64,000 bases of DNA from Sphagnum magellanicum (GCA_021904315.1 CM038922.1:3571347-3635346), one strand, 5' to 3'; shown: positions 25,441-36,573, counted from the first letter of the stretch. Made by a program: numbers and translations. The notes: a model not told the origin generated them from the sequence alone.

Positions 25441-25589
25441 CACAAAAAACCATGAGAACAAAGTCTAAAGGAAAGTTTTAAGTCTAACTTCCAAACAAAG
25501 AACAAGACAAGATTATGTGATTAAAAAATAAGAACACATGAACTAAGAACAAGAATATGAGATGTGCAAAACAAACGTGAAAACAAATC

Positions 25590-26310
25590 TTTATTATGTT
25601 AATATATGCAAACATCTCTTTGTCAAACCTTCTTGTTACATAAGGAATTAAGTAATCACATGTTTAGGCATTATTCTCCATGTTTACGTCACATACATAT
25701 GAATTGAGATCCATCATTTGTTATGAATAATAGTAATTTCATTTACACTTAGAGGAGACAAAAAATGTTTCAACCACAATACTTTGACTTGTTTTTAAAA
25801 CTTGCTCATATACATGATTTGCCTTTCTTTGAACTTGCCCCATTGAACCAATGATTGATGGGATTATTACAAACATTTGATTGCACAAACAAACTATACA
25901 TTGTCATGTATTCCACATCATGAAGTGGCCATGACTAAACAAGTGAAAAATCAAAGCCAATTGAATATTCTTTTCCAGACTTTCACCATTTATAGCACAA
26001 ATGACTTGTTGCAACATTATTTCAAGACCCTTAGCAAAATACAACTTCTTTTGGCAACATGAATGTTGTTTTTTTAAGAAAGAATGTTTTCTTGCTTTTA
26101 TCCCTTGCCTACGGATTGTGACATGTTTCCATGGAGAACTCTTGAACTTCAAAACTAGTAGTTTATCTCTATCTTCAATTTAGGCTCACATCTTGCATCA
26201 AACTTGAGCAACTTTCCATTAATTAGAACTTAAAACAAACTTCACCCAAAGAAGTTTTCATTGTTAAAAGTTTCATGCATGATGGAGCTTTAATGACATC
26301 ATCTCAACTT
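25590..26310 (-). pseudogene. hAT-family transposase remnant (N-terminal part)
   Basis: On the minus strand a WKVAQV-like stretch with two Cys-like positions is followed by IEDRDKLLVLKFKSSPWKHV near 26.17-26.12 kb. This follows the CxxC..H layout of the BED-type zinc finger at the start of plant hAT transposases. Next are YFAKGLEIMLQQVICAINGE and IQLALIFHLFSHGHFM near 25.95 kb, then NNPINHW-like and KTSQSIVVETFF-like pieces near 25.85-25.75 kb. The zinc finger binds the element's ends in the nucleus. Frames switch and stops occur, so it is dead. It belongs to the same family as the 55.7-kb remnant and probably the 9-kb one. Confidence 0.7.
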
Positions 26311-27745
26311 AAATATTTTGATTAGGTTGAATAAAGCAAGAAGGCTAGAAATGAAAATTCTATGACCCATTTTCATGTGTACTTTTCAAAAAAAATCTTC
26401 TATTTGGCACATACAATCTTGACACATTTTCCTTCATGAAATTCTCCATTTTTGACAAAACATCTACTTGAAGGAATGTGAAAACAAAAATTATGATGTT
26501 AATTTTTAAAAAATTAACACTATTTTAAATTTTCTCTTTCACTTCATTTTTCGCAAAAGCCTTGAGTGGGAACAATATGTTCAAAACAATGAAACACAAC
26601 CAAACATCATAAAAAATTTATACTATAGGCAAAGAAAAGAAAAACAATAAAATCATAAATTTATGTTAATTACAATTTCTCTAGGTTCTAAAAATGACTT
26701 GTTGTCTAGTTCTAAACATATTTGGCATCATTCCCCTATCACTTCAAACAAGTCTTTAAATTTTGTGGTCCCCTAAAAAACAACATGGGTGCACCATCCC
26801 CCTAGTCACTCAAAAAAAATTTCAAATCATGTCTCCCATCCTAGAAAATAAAAATAGAAATAAACTTGGCATGTTGATTCATATTGGTTCCACCTTATTA
26901 GCATTCAATGAACCAACACTTACACTACCTTACCCTAAGGTTAGTTTTGTCATTAAATAATTCTCAAAATAGTGAAATGAAAGTTTGTGAAAATATGAAG
27001 TTGTTATGGTGAAAATCATCATAAAAATCATAAGCTACATTTTGAATAATTTCATTATTCATATCATAATATTATATTAAATTATGGAAAAAATGTAATT
27101 TCAAAATTTAAAAACGAATTCATTTTTTGAAAAATGAATCACACATTTTTGTCAATGTGGAAATTGACCCTAGGCTATGGTACCTATTTATTGAAAGCCC
27201 AAAATATAATTTCCTCATTCTATTTAAACCCCCGTTCACTTGGGCTAATTCCGTGAGCAAAAGTCTTGAAACATAGTTTTTGTCTTCCTTCACATGAAAG
27301 ATTGATGATATTATTTTAAGTATGGGACAGTGGTGAAAGAAAATAGAAATTATACACATGAATGGGTTTCTTGAACCAAAAATAGGTAATTTGTTATGTA
27401 CCCTTGAAATTTTATGTTTCCTTTTTTCAAACTAATGTGTATTGAATTTAATTCCCATTAACAAAATAATCACAAGTTTGTGTGATAAAGTAATACAAAC
27501 TAATAAACACAAGAATCCCAACTTTGTCATTTCAACCTAAACATGAATTCTTCTGCAAAGTCTTCAAATTGAGTTTATTGTGATTTCATCAATTCTATTA
27601 TTTATACATCATATTCCCATTTCTTGTTGTCCATCGCAAGCCCCAAACACATTTTAGTGGAAATAAGATAACAAATAATTTTCAAAAGCTTTTTCCAAAA
27701 GGTATATTCTCATCTTAATCGTATGATTACCATGTGAGTCATCAA
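26310..27745. other. No gene recognised
   Basis: AT-rich spacer between a hAT remnant and an LTR. Open frames of 60-80 codons show no family resemblance. Confidence 0.35.
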
Positions 27746-27746
27746 T

Positions 27747-29219
27747 TGTGACGCACCCCACACTCCTTGAAAGATTCAAATGCGAGTCCAAAAGTGAAAA
27801 CAATAGAAGAAGAAGGAATTGGGGTACATTCATTAATTCGTAACATTTTGGGGTAAAAGGGCGTGTTAGAGCTTCGGGATGGGGATTAGGATGAATGACA
27901 AGCATGTCAATTATTCACACAAACCTACACAATTTAAACAACAAATTCGTTAGTGCATGGTTAGAGCACTTTTGGTGCATGGACATACACAAGACTCACA
28001 TAACCACATAAGACTCACCACGACCCGAACTTGGGGGAAACCACCACCTTCCATTTTATAGTAATATTTGTGATTAGCCACAAAGGCTACATCCAAATGT
28101 CATTTTGTCTCGGGATTTCCAAGTTAGGAGTCACGAAATTCTCGAAATTGGAACTCTTGGCACTTTGGAGGGCCATAACTTCTTGTGTAGACCTTTAATT
28201 GAGGTGAGGTCTCAAGCAAAGTTATAGCCTTCTTTGAGAGCTTTCCAATGATATGTGCCATTCCATCTACACGCACGTATTTCAGGGCGATTCTTGACTT
28301 TTAGTGGTTGGGAGTCAAATTAGTTGATGCATTCCTAAGCTTTAAAGTGAAAACAACGGAAGGATTAGGAATTGGGGCATGTTTTTTGGTTTGCAGCACT
28401 TTGGGGGTAGAAAGGGCGTGCTAGAGTTCTGGGATGGGGATTAAGAAAAGTGACAAAAAATTCAATTACTCACACAGATTTGCACAAATCAAACAATAAA
28501 TTGGTTAATGCATAATTGGAGCACTTTTGGTGCATAGACGAACCATGGGCAAACACAGACTCACAAGACTCACCACAACCCGGACTTGGGGGAAGCCACC
28601 ACCTTCCCCCTTATAATATTATTTGTGCATGGCCACAAGGCTAACACCCAAATGTCATTTTGTTTCGGGACTCCCAAGTTGGAGTCCCGAAATTTCCAAA
28701 ATTGGGACTCTCATGACTTTGGAAGCCCATAACTTTGTGTGAAGACCTTCGATTGAGGTGAGGTCTAAAACAAAGTTGTAGCCTTCATTGACATCTTTCC
28801 AAAGATATGTGGCATGCAACCTACAGATAAAGAAATCAGGGCGATTCATGACTTTTAGTGGTCGGAAGTCAAATTGACAATTTGACTCCCGACCCTTCTT
28901 TTGGCCATAACTTATGTTTTAAGCACCCAAATGGGTTATGCGAGCCCATTTTAAACATCTAAGTTCCAAGAGATTTCCAATGATATAAGGAACTTTTCAA
29001 TCCAATGAGTTTAGGCCCCTGAAATCACCATCTGAAGATTCGAAAGTCTAATGGGATTCCAACTCCCAAAGTGGGAGCTCACTTGAGAGTGTGAGGGTTC
29101 ATTCCTTCACACTTTCTTACACTCTTGGAAGCTCGAAATGTGACTCCTAGGTTTCTTTCTCAGTCCGCACCTTTGCAAGCCCTTGCCTTAGTCGCGAACC
29201 CAAAGCTAAGGTCATGACA
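27747..29219. mobile_element. Gypsy-type LTR, apparently solo, with internal tandem duplication
   Basis: The segment runs from TGTGACGCACCCC to GGTCATGACA, so it has TG...CA ends, and it is about 1.47 kb. No internal region or primer-binding site follows on either side, so it looks like a solo LTR. The interior carries two copies of a unit of about 555 bp. The landmark TTGGGGGAAACCACCACC near 28031 recurs at 28586, and AAAGTGAAAACAA near 27791 recurs at 28344. The last 330 bp also match the reverse complement of 58726-58980, and other parts match 4.9-5.7 kb. It keeps more CpG than its surroundings and looks younger than the pol fossils. Target duplications are not clear, and orientation cannot be fixed. 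Confidence 0.6.
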
Positions 29220-30240
29220 AATTGTGAGTCATTCAACTTTAAATTATTAATTAAAATTTTATGATTCATCAAATATTAGTTATTTAATCTTAAATTGTCA
29301 ATTGTAATAAGATGATTCATCCAAGATGATGCAACCTAATCAAATGAATCATCATGTAAATTATATATGTTTGACTTTTAAAACTTGAATCATGATCACT
29401 TAATAATTTTGTTCGAATTTTAGAAGATGGGTAGTACATCATTTAATTATGCCTTTTTCCACCATGCACAGTTTTGTGTAGAATTACATTGCATAATTCT
29501 ATTTGGTTTGCATGTTTTGTAAGTTTTTATTTTGTTTTGTTTTGTTGTCCTATGTTGATTTTGAATCCAACACCTTTCAACAAGTTTTTTTGAAAATATC
29601 TACCATTAACATAACTTTATGCACTAAATTAGTGTTAAATTTAATTTTGAAAATATAATCAAACCATGCAACAAAACCACACAACTCTACAAAGGGCTAA
29701 TTGTTGTTGGCAACAAATGCTCCAAACAAAGCTTATTAGGGGTGTTTAACATGTCTTTTCACTGCACTAAGACTTTGATTTACACAACAACAGACAAATC
29801 AGTCCTGCACTTATCATTCATTTTTAGTGGGATGATCACTCTATTTTTCCCAATGCAGTGGCACATGTCCATACTAGCATTTTCCCCTTTTAGTTGGCAC
29901 TATGGGATACTTGGACTTTATTACCCCACATCATCCATTCTTTGGTTCCCCCCTTTTGAAAGTCTTGTGGTATAGTTGTAATGTTATTTATAAGTTTTTT
30001 TGATAGACTACCTACATGAACATGAGTTTGCCACACTTCTAATAGATGCTCCCTTAGCTACCACGTGAACATGTTTCTGATCTTGTGCAAGTTTAGTTGC
30101 GAGCGCTTGGTTATTAGCCCATTGTAACACACTTGCATTTCATTTGTCCTTGACTCATTTCTTTACAATGTTAACCCACCTTGGCTTGGCCACATCCTAC
30201 AATTGCACATCTTTTCATGTTGTTCGTGTGAACATATCAA
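29220..30240. other. No gene recognised
   Basis: AT-rich sequence without clear coding similarity. The right end may belong to the retroelement fragment that starts near 30.25 kb. Confidence 0.35.
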
Positions 30241-30249
30241 TGATGATTT

Positions 30250-30640
30250 GGGTATCCATTTACTTTGGTGCCTATGTAGGATTGAGCGCATTGTAGCTCA
30301 TAATATTCTTCAAGATACCATCACAATAATTGTTTTGGAGAGTGGAACACTTATATAAAACGAGGTTTCCTACCTTGTCTCTCGTCATACTCGATGAATT
30401 GATTTTTTTATCACTCAAGATGATTTTTGAACCTTAGTGGATGTTGTCATAGCTGATTCAACTCGCCCGAATATTATATAACATGCATTGTTCATAACAA
30501 AGCATGCAATATCAATTGCCACTCAAAAGAAGACATGATCATATGTGGAGCATTTATCAAAAGACTACTTCATTCCCTCTGCCATTGCCCTTGCCATAGA
30601 GACTTACAATATTGCACACATATTTAAAACCTGTTGAGTT
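30250..30640 (+). mobile_element. Retroelement C-terminal domain fragment (LINE-like, uncertain)
   Basis: One plus-strand frame gives RIERIVAHNILQDTITII, then VDVVIADSTRPNI and KHAISIATQKKTWSYVEHLS followed by FIPSAIALAIETYN. I recognise this pattern (DVVIADPT...A.Q.K..Y......F.P.AIE) from the domain that follows reverse transcriptase in some plant retroelement proteins. I am not certain which class that is. No reverse transcriptase is preserved upstream. The element is broken and old. Confidence 0.35.
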
Positions 30641-31545
30641 TTTACTTTTGTTGTTCAGGGCAATTGTTCACTATAATCTCACTTACTGGATTGAAAAAAA
30701 TAGCACAACCAGACAACATTGTCTATTACACCAAACACTGCTGTGATGAGGTTCTTATAGTCAGTGGCAAAAGCAAGTTTTGAAAATGCATTCAAAGAAC
30801 ATTGGAAACTTTCACCCAAGGCAGAAACCTGGGTCGAAGAACCCTACCGAGGGGTCCCTTCTTGGGCCCCAGAAACTGGGTTTACACTACTTGCCTGGGT
30901 CACAAAAGTATGTATGTTTCAATATGGGTTCAAATTTGCCAAAGAAGTCACCAAGAATGGGTAAGTTGTGCCCCAGATATTTTGGGCTGGGACCTAAATG
31001 TAAAGCTTGCCGTAATTATTCTTTAGGTCTTAATTATTTTTAGGTTCAATCAGTGATTTTTTTTTTTGAATTTTTTTTTTTTTTTTTTGACAAAAAAACT
31101 GGGGAAAATTTGAAAGTTTTTGTTTTTCCAGTGTAAATTTGGCTAAAAATTTATTTTCCTGGGGTAAAAGTTCACCAAATTTTTTATATCAAAAATTGAA
31201 GAAGAAAAAACATGGTTCAATCTAGTCTATGAAGAAGACAGGGCTTTGGGGGGATACTTGCGGGCCTCCTATGTTCGTGGACAACTACATAAACTATTTT
31301 CAATGTAAGAATTTGAAAAAAGAAAAAAGAATTCTTATGCCAATAATGAATGAGGATCTGAAAGGTTCAAAGGGTTCACCATTTTGGTGAAACAACTACT
31401 ACACTCCAAAAGATCCAACCCTTTACAATCCTATGTTGAGGAGTTGCAACAGGGGTGGCTATTTGTAAACTTCCATTATCTCTTCACAAAATTTAGATAT
31501 TACATATATTAAAGGAAGGATGGCACTGACAATGGTCCTCGGTAC
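30640..31545. other. No gene assigned
   Basis: Contains a less decayed stretch at 30.80-31.0 kb (GGGTCGAAGAACCCTACC, TGGGCCCCAGAAACTGGG) that looks like a dispersed repeat and is open in three frames, and T runs at 31.06-31.09 kb. Nothing coding is recognised. Confidence 0.35.
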
Positions 31546-31875
31546 GGACAGTGGACACTATGGCCCAACCGGTTGCGGGCGCGCGGAGAGAGAGAGTGTG
31601 TGTGTGTGTTCAAAGTAACTTCCCCTGACTCCGAACGATACGGACAGTGGGAGACAGAGAGAGTGTGTGTTTGTTCAAAGGACCACAACCGGCGGTTCTT
31701 CGCCGGTTCTTTTAGGAAAGTAGCTAAATATAGCAGAATTCTGCTTTTCTGCCTTTTCTGCCAACAAGGGGGGGCTAGCACGGGCGAGGAAGGAACGGGC
31801 GGGGAAGGACCGGGCGGGGGGGAGCTCGACGGGTGCATTATGCACCGGGTTCACACACACCTGTGCCTTAGGCAC
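31545..31875. other. GC- and CpG-rich island
   Basis: Within an AT-rich region this stretch is rich in CpG (GGTTGCGGGCGCGCGG, CCGGCGGTTCTTCGCCGG, AACGGGCGGGGAAGGACCGG). It has a direct duplication of a CGGACAGTGG ... GAGAGAGTGTGTGT ... GTTCAAAG unit about 70 bases apart and short AG/GT microsatellites. Two short palindromes, GGTGCATTATGCACC and GTGCCTTAGGCAC, lie at its right end. It could be a recent insertion that has not lost its CpGs, or an unmethylated regulatory region upstream of the 33-kb exon. Confidence 0.6.
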
Positions 31876-31959
31876 GGGGCACACACTAGTTTGTTAGTAA
31901 CTGAAGGATGACTTCTATATTAGGTCTTGATACTGAGATTTTGTAGAGGGGAAAGAAGG

Positions 31960-32095
31960 CCTTGCAACCCAGCGCCTCCCCCTACAGCCTTGAGGGTATA
32001 GGCCCAAAAATTAGGGAGGCCCCTTGGGAGCAGATCTTCCCAAGAGTAAAGCATTGATGGATTTTTTATTCAAATGTCTGAAGACTTACTTGCAT
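31960..32095. repeat. Dispersed hairpin repeat, copy 2
   Basis: CTTGAGGGTATAGGCCCAAA, then AATTAGGGAGGCCCC, CTTCCCA, TTGATGGATT and ATGTCTG repeat the elements of the 12.4-kb copy. The left CTTGAGG...AGGCCCAAAAATTAGG part is the inverse complement of the left arm of that copy. Confidence 0.55.
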
Positions 32096-33000
32096 CATCA
32101 GTGTTGGGCCGATTCTTAGAATGAGTAATAGATAGAAAGATACCCATCAATTATCAACTTTTTCGTCGATTCTCAAAATATTCAAAGAAGTGAGTTCTGC
32201 AATATATGAAAAGGTCAAAGAACTGATCGTTGGATTTGTTTTTGTGGCTGATTTTTCCATGACTGACATGATCACTGGTTTTTTTAGGGTTTTTGAAATA
32301 ACCGGAACTGCCGATTCTTTTTCGATTTTTCCAAGAACTGGAACAACGAATTTTCTACATCTGAAATATTTAAAAAGCTGAAACCCACAATTCTTTATAA
32401 AATTCAAACAATCACACCACAATTGTCCACATGTGACGAGTGAAAGGGTCTGAGTGCAAGGAAAACCCAATAATTTAATCACAATATTTTTCTCAAAGAA
32501 TAATCTTTTTGTGACAGGAAAAGAGGAAGAATCTTTTTAGAATATTCAAGAATATTGCATTTGCAGAATGAAAATTTCAGCAGTAATTAATTAATTATTC
32601 AGCAAACATGTGCTGAAGCTGCCCCTGTACTAGTACCCACTTTTTTTGGGGAATAAGTCTTGCAGGCTCTAGCAGAAAAAAATGCTCAACTTGTGCACTC
32701 GTATTCCTTTTGCTTATGTAGACATGACATTTAGGATATAGAAAACTGGCCAAAAAATATGCACAGAAAAAAATTGTAAAGTAAATCCGGAGTCGACCCA
32801 GGGGTAAGTAACAAAAGAAGACAGAGATGCAGAACATTCCCAACTTGTTGCAACAACTCATTGAGAACCGCATTTGCTTTGAAAAAATCTTGTTCTGGCG
32901 CGCATGGATTGGGCAGCCGACCACAGAGCTGACAAAGGCTACGGACGACAGGAAGCGTCGAGCAGGCGCAGCGTCGCAGCCATCAGCGTCACTCAAAGGG
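32095..33000. other. Upstream region of the 33.1-kb exon, no gene recognised
   Basis: Single-copy-looking sequence. A minus-strand open frame (32595-33116) is 173 codons long but of low quality: its N-terminal part is an Arg/Thr run produced by the GTC/CTC microsatellite. Confidence 0.4.
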
Positions 33001-33012
33001 TACAAGACTCCA

Positions 33013-33051
33013 GTCGTCGTCGTCGTCCTCCTCCTCCTCCTCTGCTGCTGT
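33013..33051 (+). repeat. (GTC)n(CTC)n(TGC)n trinucleotide microsatellite
   Basis: GTC repeats pass into CTC repeats and then TGC repeats. Such C/T-rich tracts are common in plant 5' untranslated regions, in line with the promoter call just downstream. Confidence 0.85.
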
Positions 33052-33069
33052 TCCGACTCCCGAGTTTGT

Positions 33070-33100
33070 GTCATTGGATATAACCCTAACCCTAATTCTG
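33070..33100 (+). promoter_or_regulatory. Telobox and TATA-like element of a candidate promoter
   Basis: TAACCCTAACCCTAA at 33081-33095 contains two overlapping telobox cores (AACCCTAA). Teloboxes are known in plant promoters and 5' leaders of translation and cell-cycle genes. A TATA-like GGATATAAC abuts it. The position is 60-75 bases before the best ATG, in the most CpG-rich part of the window, and downstream of a C/T-rich microsatellite. Transcription start would fall near 33.1 kb on the plus strand. This is inference from motif and context. Confidence 0.4.
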
Positions 33101-33154
33101 TAATAATAATTTCCATTTTTTTTTTTTGCTTCCCGACAAGAATGAAGAGAGAAG

Positions 33155-33224
33155 ATGGCAGAAAGGGAGTTCAGTTTTGTGTGCTTATATAACAGCGTTG
33201 CTTGGTTTCTCTGCAACAACACTG
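33155..33224 (+). CDS. Candidate first coding exon of a host gene (unrecognised)
   Basis: ATG at 33155 sits in a good plant context (AAGATGGC). It starts MAEREFSFVCLYNSVAWF, followed by LCNNT, with a hydrophobic stretch from about residue 7 to 19 that could be a signal anchor or signal peptide. The exon would end at ACTG|GTGAGC (donor GT at 33225). Without splicing the frame stops about 12 codons later. An upstream ATG at 33142 gives only a 16-codon overlapping frame. No later exon was identified in the window, which would fit the very long introns of such genomes. I do not recognise the protein. A resemblance of the LYNS stretch to PTPLA/HACD dehydratase N-termini was considered and not accepted, because the Trp spacing is wrong. 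Confidence 0.3.
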
Positions 33225-35640
33225 GTGAGCTCCAAGGGGGTTTTGGAGATTCTTTTTGAACCGTGGAGACTTTAAAACACCCTCCAGACTCAGATGCCCT
33301 TTAAGTTGAATCTCTTTGTTGTTTATCTTGGCATGTTTGTTCACTTGCCAACAAGGCTATACATGAAGCTGAGTCAAATCTGGGTAGCTTAAGTTTGTTC
33401 CATTCTGTTTAAGGCTATGCTGTTGGTGTAGAATCATGTAAAGCTGTGGCAGAACTGAATAATAAAGTGGTTCTCCCATGTCCTACCGATCTCAGGTCTG
33501 AATTGAGACCATATTCACTGACGTACATTGATATATAATGGCTTTTATATCTGTAGTTTGTCAAGAGTTTCAGTTCAATTTTTGGAGTTGTATTCAGGGT
33601 TTTTTATTTTTCAATTTCTCCAAATGAGGTGGATGGTTTACCACGTACTTTTATTGGGTTTAGGGTTTTGGTATGCCAAGCTGACATATTTGTTTTTAGA
33701 CCAGTGATTCTGTGTCATTACCCAAATTTTATTTAGCTCATGATGTGACGAGGTGAAAAAGTCTTTGTTCATAATCGAGTGGCAAGAACCCAACAAGAGT
33801 TTTAGGGTCAAGTGGCTATATTTTCTCCTTTGCTTAAGTATAGGTGGCTACTAGATGCAAGGCAAGATAAGATAGGCGGTGACACAGACTTCAACACATT
33901 AGCTTTTTGGCTGTTAAATAGTGTGAAGATTAAATGTGAAAACAAAGAAAATGTTGTTACAGACAAGTGTTGCAATTTTAACAAAACTAAACATTTGCAT
34001 TTGTCAAATGTAGACTAATAGTTGATATTAAGAATGCCAATTTTTAATCCACGATTGGTGAGTGCAGTTGTTCAATCCTCTACCATTGACACAGTTGGTG
34101 AATCTAGTTGTTTCAATCTTTGAGCTTTCTAATCTTCCAACACCAATTAAATTATGCATGCACCATCCATGTCATAGTGCTCAACACCTTCCAATTTGCA
34201 AACCATATGCAAGGCCAACACTTCAAACAAAATATTTGACATTGAACATGGTGAATTGTGGGAAACTAAGACAATGAAGCCAATATAATAGCATTTATCT
34301 CAAGGGGGTTTGCAAAATTTGTTTGCAAATAGTATAAACCAAAATAGTTCAACTATACAAACTTTTAAAGATTTATTAGCATGTTCAATCAATCACCATG
34401 AAAGGTGGAAACTTAACAAATATGAAAAAATGACGTTGATATGTTGCATCAAAGAAGGTATTGTTTGGGCAGTATTATGCGAAGGAGTTTCAAAATTTTC
34501 ACACCATATTATTATTTAAAATTTTAATATCCATACATATAGTAAAATAATTTATAAAGTTACTTACATAATAAAGTAAATATTATGTTTGCATTGAATT
34601 TTTGCACCGTATATTTATTTGAATTATTAATTTTAGTTGAAGGCATGATGAATGATCAAGGAAATAAGGTGGTTGTGTGTGATTAAACAACCATCATGCA
34701 TAAAATGTTCAAATTTAGTTATAGAAACATGCATTAGCAAACATTTTAATATTAGATCACATTTTAGATGATGATGACCATGTCTAGCACCCACATTCAA
34801 ACAACAAACAATTGGATTGTTTTCATGTGAAAAAAAATACAAAGAAAAAATGATGTTTTTGGGTTCCAAAATAGAAGAAAACAAGTTGTGCATTGCAAAC
34901 AAAATTCAAGTGGACTACCAAGTTGCTACATTTGGGCTTTTGTCAACTCCTTGTCTTGACCAAATAAATATTAGCTTGTTAATGTTACCTTTTTTACTTT
35001 GAACTTAGTATAAATTGCATCATCTCCATCCTGTTAATTGACCTACTAAAAACTCATACCTTTTATATGTCTTTTGTACATATGTTATGTTTTTAAAATA
35101 TTTTTTATTAATGGATACCATGTATTAATTATATTTGAATTTTGAAAGTAAATGTATTTCTATTATAGAACTAATTGAAACATATTTTTTACCCAACACC
35201 CAATACATGGGACACTATGTTTTTATTCACATATAATACAAAAAAGAGTGACCCACTTCAAGTGTCTTATTGGCTGAGATTGTTCAATCAATTATAACTA
35301 ACCATGATATGGGACATATGATAGCAATGAGGATGAAAGTGCAATCATTATGGAATGCTTTTCAATTTGATGATCCTTAAACTTTCTAGTCCAAAGAATA
35401 TTACATAATATTTTTATGTAGGAAATTTGATCAATGTAACCAAATAAACTACAAATCAAAAAAATTGAACATACAACAAAACTTGTTACAATCTAGCAAG
35501 TCTAATATCATTTGAAAAGGTAACCTTGTTCCCCTTCCTATTTCCATTGGGGAAGGGAACATATGATGGAAAAATTTCAATACATAATATCCTTCAATAT
35601 TGAATGAAATTGTTTTTTTGGCTACATTCACATTATTCAA
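33225..35640. other. Possible first intron, then AT-rich spacer
   Basis: 33.23-33.85 kb is single-copy-looking and T-rich, as expected for a plant intron. After about 33.85 kb the sequence becomes AT-rich and decayed like the rest. No second exon could be picked. The part after 34.3 kb may include eroded 5' sequence of the Helitron fragment. Confidence 0.35.
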
Positions 35641-35789
35641 ATCTATTAATCATGTATGATGTTCACTAGGTTGTCCAATTGATGAATTGTACATCACCAA
35701 CATGCTTAGAAAAAGATATCAACTTGTTAAAATAAGAGAATCCATTAATATCATATGAAGATTTAATTCAACATATTATGAAAATCAAC

Positions 35790-36189
35790 ATACTTGAGAT
35801 TTTGCATGGTTCCCCAAATTGGTACTACTACCAACTATGTGACCTTACCTTATAGCCATGGTTGGCAACTTGGGGCTACTTTAGTTATTTTTAACCTTGA
35901 TAGATGTGTTGTTCAACACATCCAAGATATTTGTGATCTTGAATATGATGTATTATCATCACTAACTAAACAATTATCATGGAAAGATTTCCCCATTGAG
36001 TGTGCCCATTTATTCCACACAAGAATAATATGGGTATTTTTTAACAAATACATGTTTTGCCAAAAGGATATTCTTGGATGTGTTGAACAACACACCTATC
36101 AATATGAGGTCCAACATAGATTATCTTTGCATTGTCAAATAATCATATGGATTCGTAAAGATGATGTTAAGAAAACAAGAAGATGATTT
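35790..36189 (+). pseudogene. Helitron Rep (Helitron_like_N) fragment
   Basis: A 130-codon open frame matches the N-terminal half of the Helitron replication initiator. It has TKQLSWKDFPIECAHLFHTR, then IIWVFFNKYMFCQKDILGCV, then YQYEVQHRLSLHCQIIIWIR and KDDVKK. Family members have Y.YE.Q.RGSLH.HIILW here. The HUH signature that coordinates the metal for rolling-circle nicking is reduced to HCQ, and the RG before it is RL, so the nuclease would be inactive. No helicase domain follows: the frame stops at 36187 and the next 250 bases are AT-rich. Helitron ends (5' TC, 3' hairpin and CTRR) were not found. Helitrons often carry pieces of host genes, which may be relevant to exon-like fragments nearby. 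Confidence 0.6.
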
Positions 36190-36455
36190 GTGCATGAATG
36201 TAAAGCTTGAGCTTGGAGCTTAAATCTTAATGTGATTATAATCCATTTACATTGATGAATATATCCATAGATGAATGATTTCATATGGATGAATTTTATG
36301 TCTGATTTGGATTAAATGAATAAATAATTGGATGAAATTCAAATTGAACCCAATTCTTAAATAGTTTGAAGAATCAAAACAGACCAATTTTTTGAAAAAA
36401 AATCCAATTTCTTTACAAAGATCCAATATTTTTATTTTTTTAATGAGTACATTTA

Positions 36456-36573
36456 TCAGGCTTTCACAGATTGAAGCAGCTCTTCCATTCCAGGTCTAGA
36501 CGCCATTAAAAACAGGTCCCCTAGCTCCACATCCATGTCCAAGAACAATACAATTTGCAACCACCACCACCAC
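36456..36573 (-). other. Possible terminal exon fragment, FCP/NIF-phosphatase-like (weak)
   Basis: On the minus strand an AAG|TGG acceptor-like site opens a frame of about 39 codons ending in TGA. It contains IVLFLDMDVELGDLFLMAS followed by RPGMEELLQSVKA. The order hydrophobic-LDMD ... RPG.EELL resembles the start of NIF/FCP-type phosphatase domains (LDLDETLV ... RPG..EFL), but the Thr of DxDxT is missing and the spacing is short. It may be a decayed exon or a coincidence. The surrounding 36.4-38 kb is single-copy-looking. Confidence 0.2.

Noticed and set aside
31509-31911. Overlapping Pro/Gly/Arg-rich frames on both strands
   Set aside because: They are open because the GC-rich island has few stops, and all three disagree in frame.
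32595-33116. Minus-strand gene of 173 codons
   Set aside because: The N-terminal Arg/Thr runs come from the trinucleotide microsatellite, the rest lacks any family pattern, and plus-strand signals over the same bases are better.
33155-33224. First exon of a PTPLA/HACD dehydratase
   Set aside because: Only a YN word in a hydrophobic stretch agrees, and the conserved Trp is at the wrong distance.
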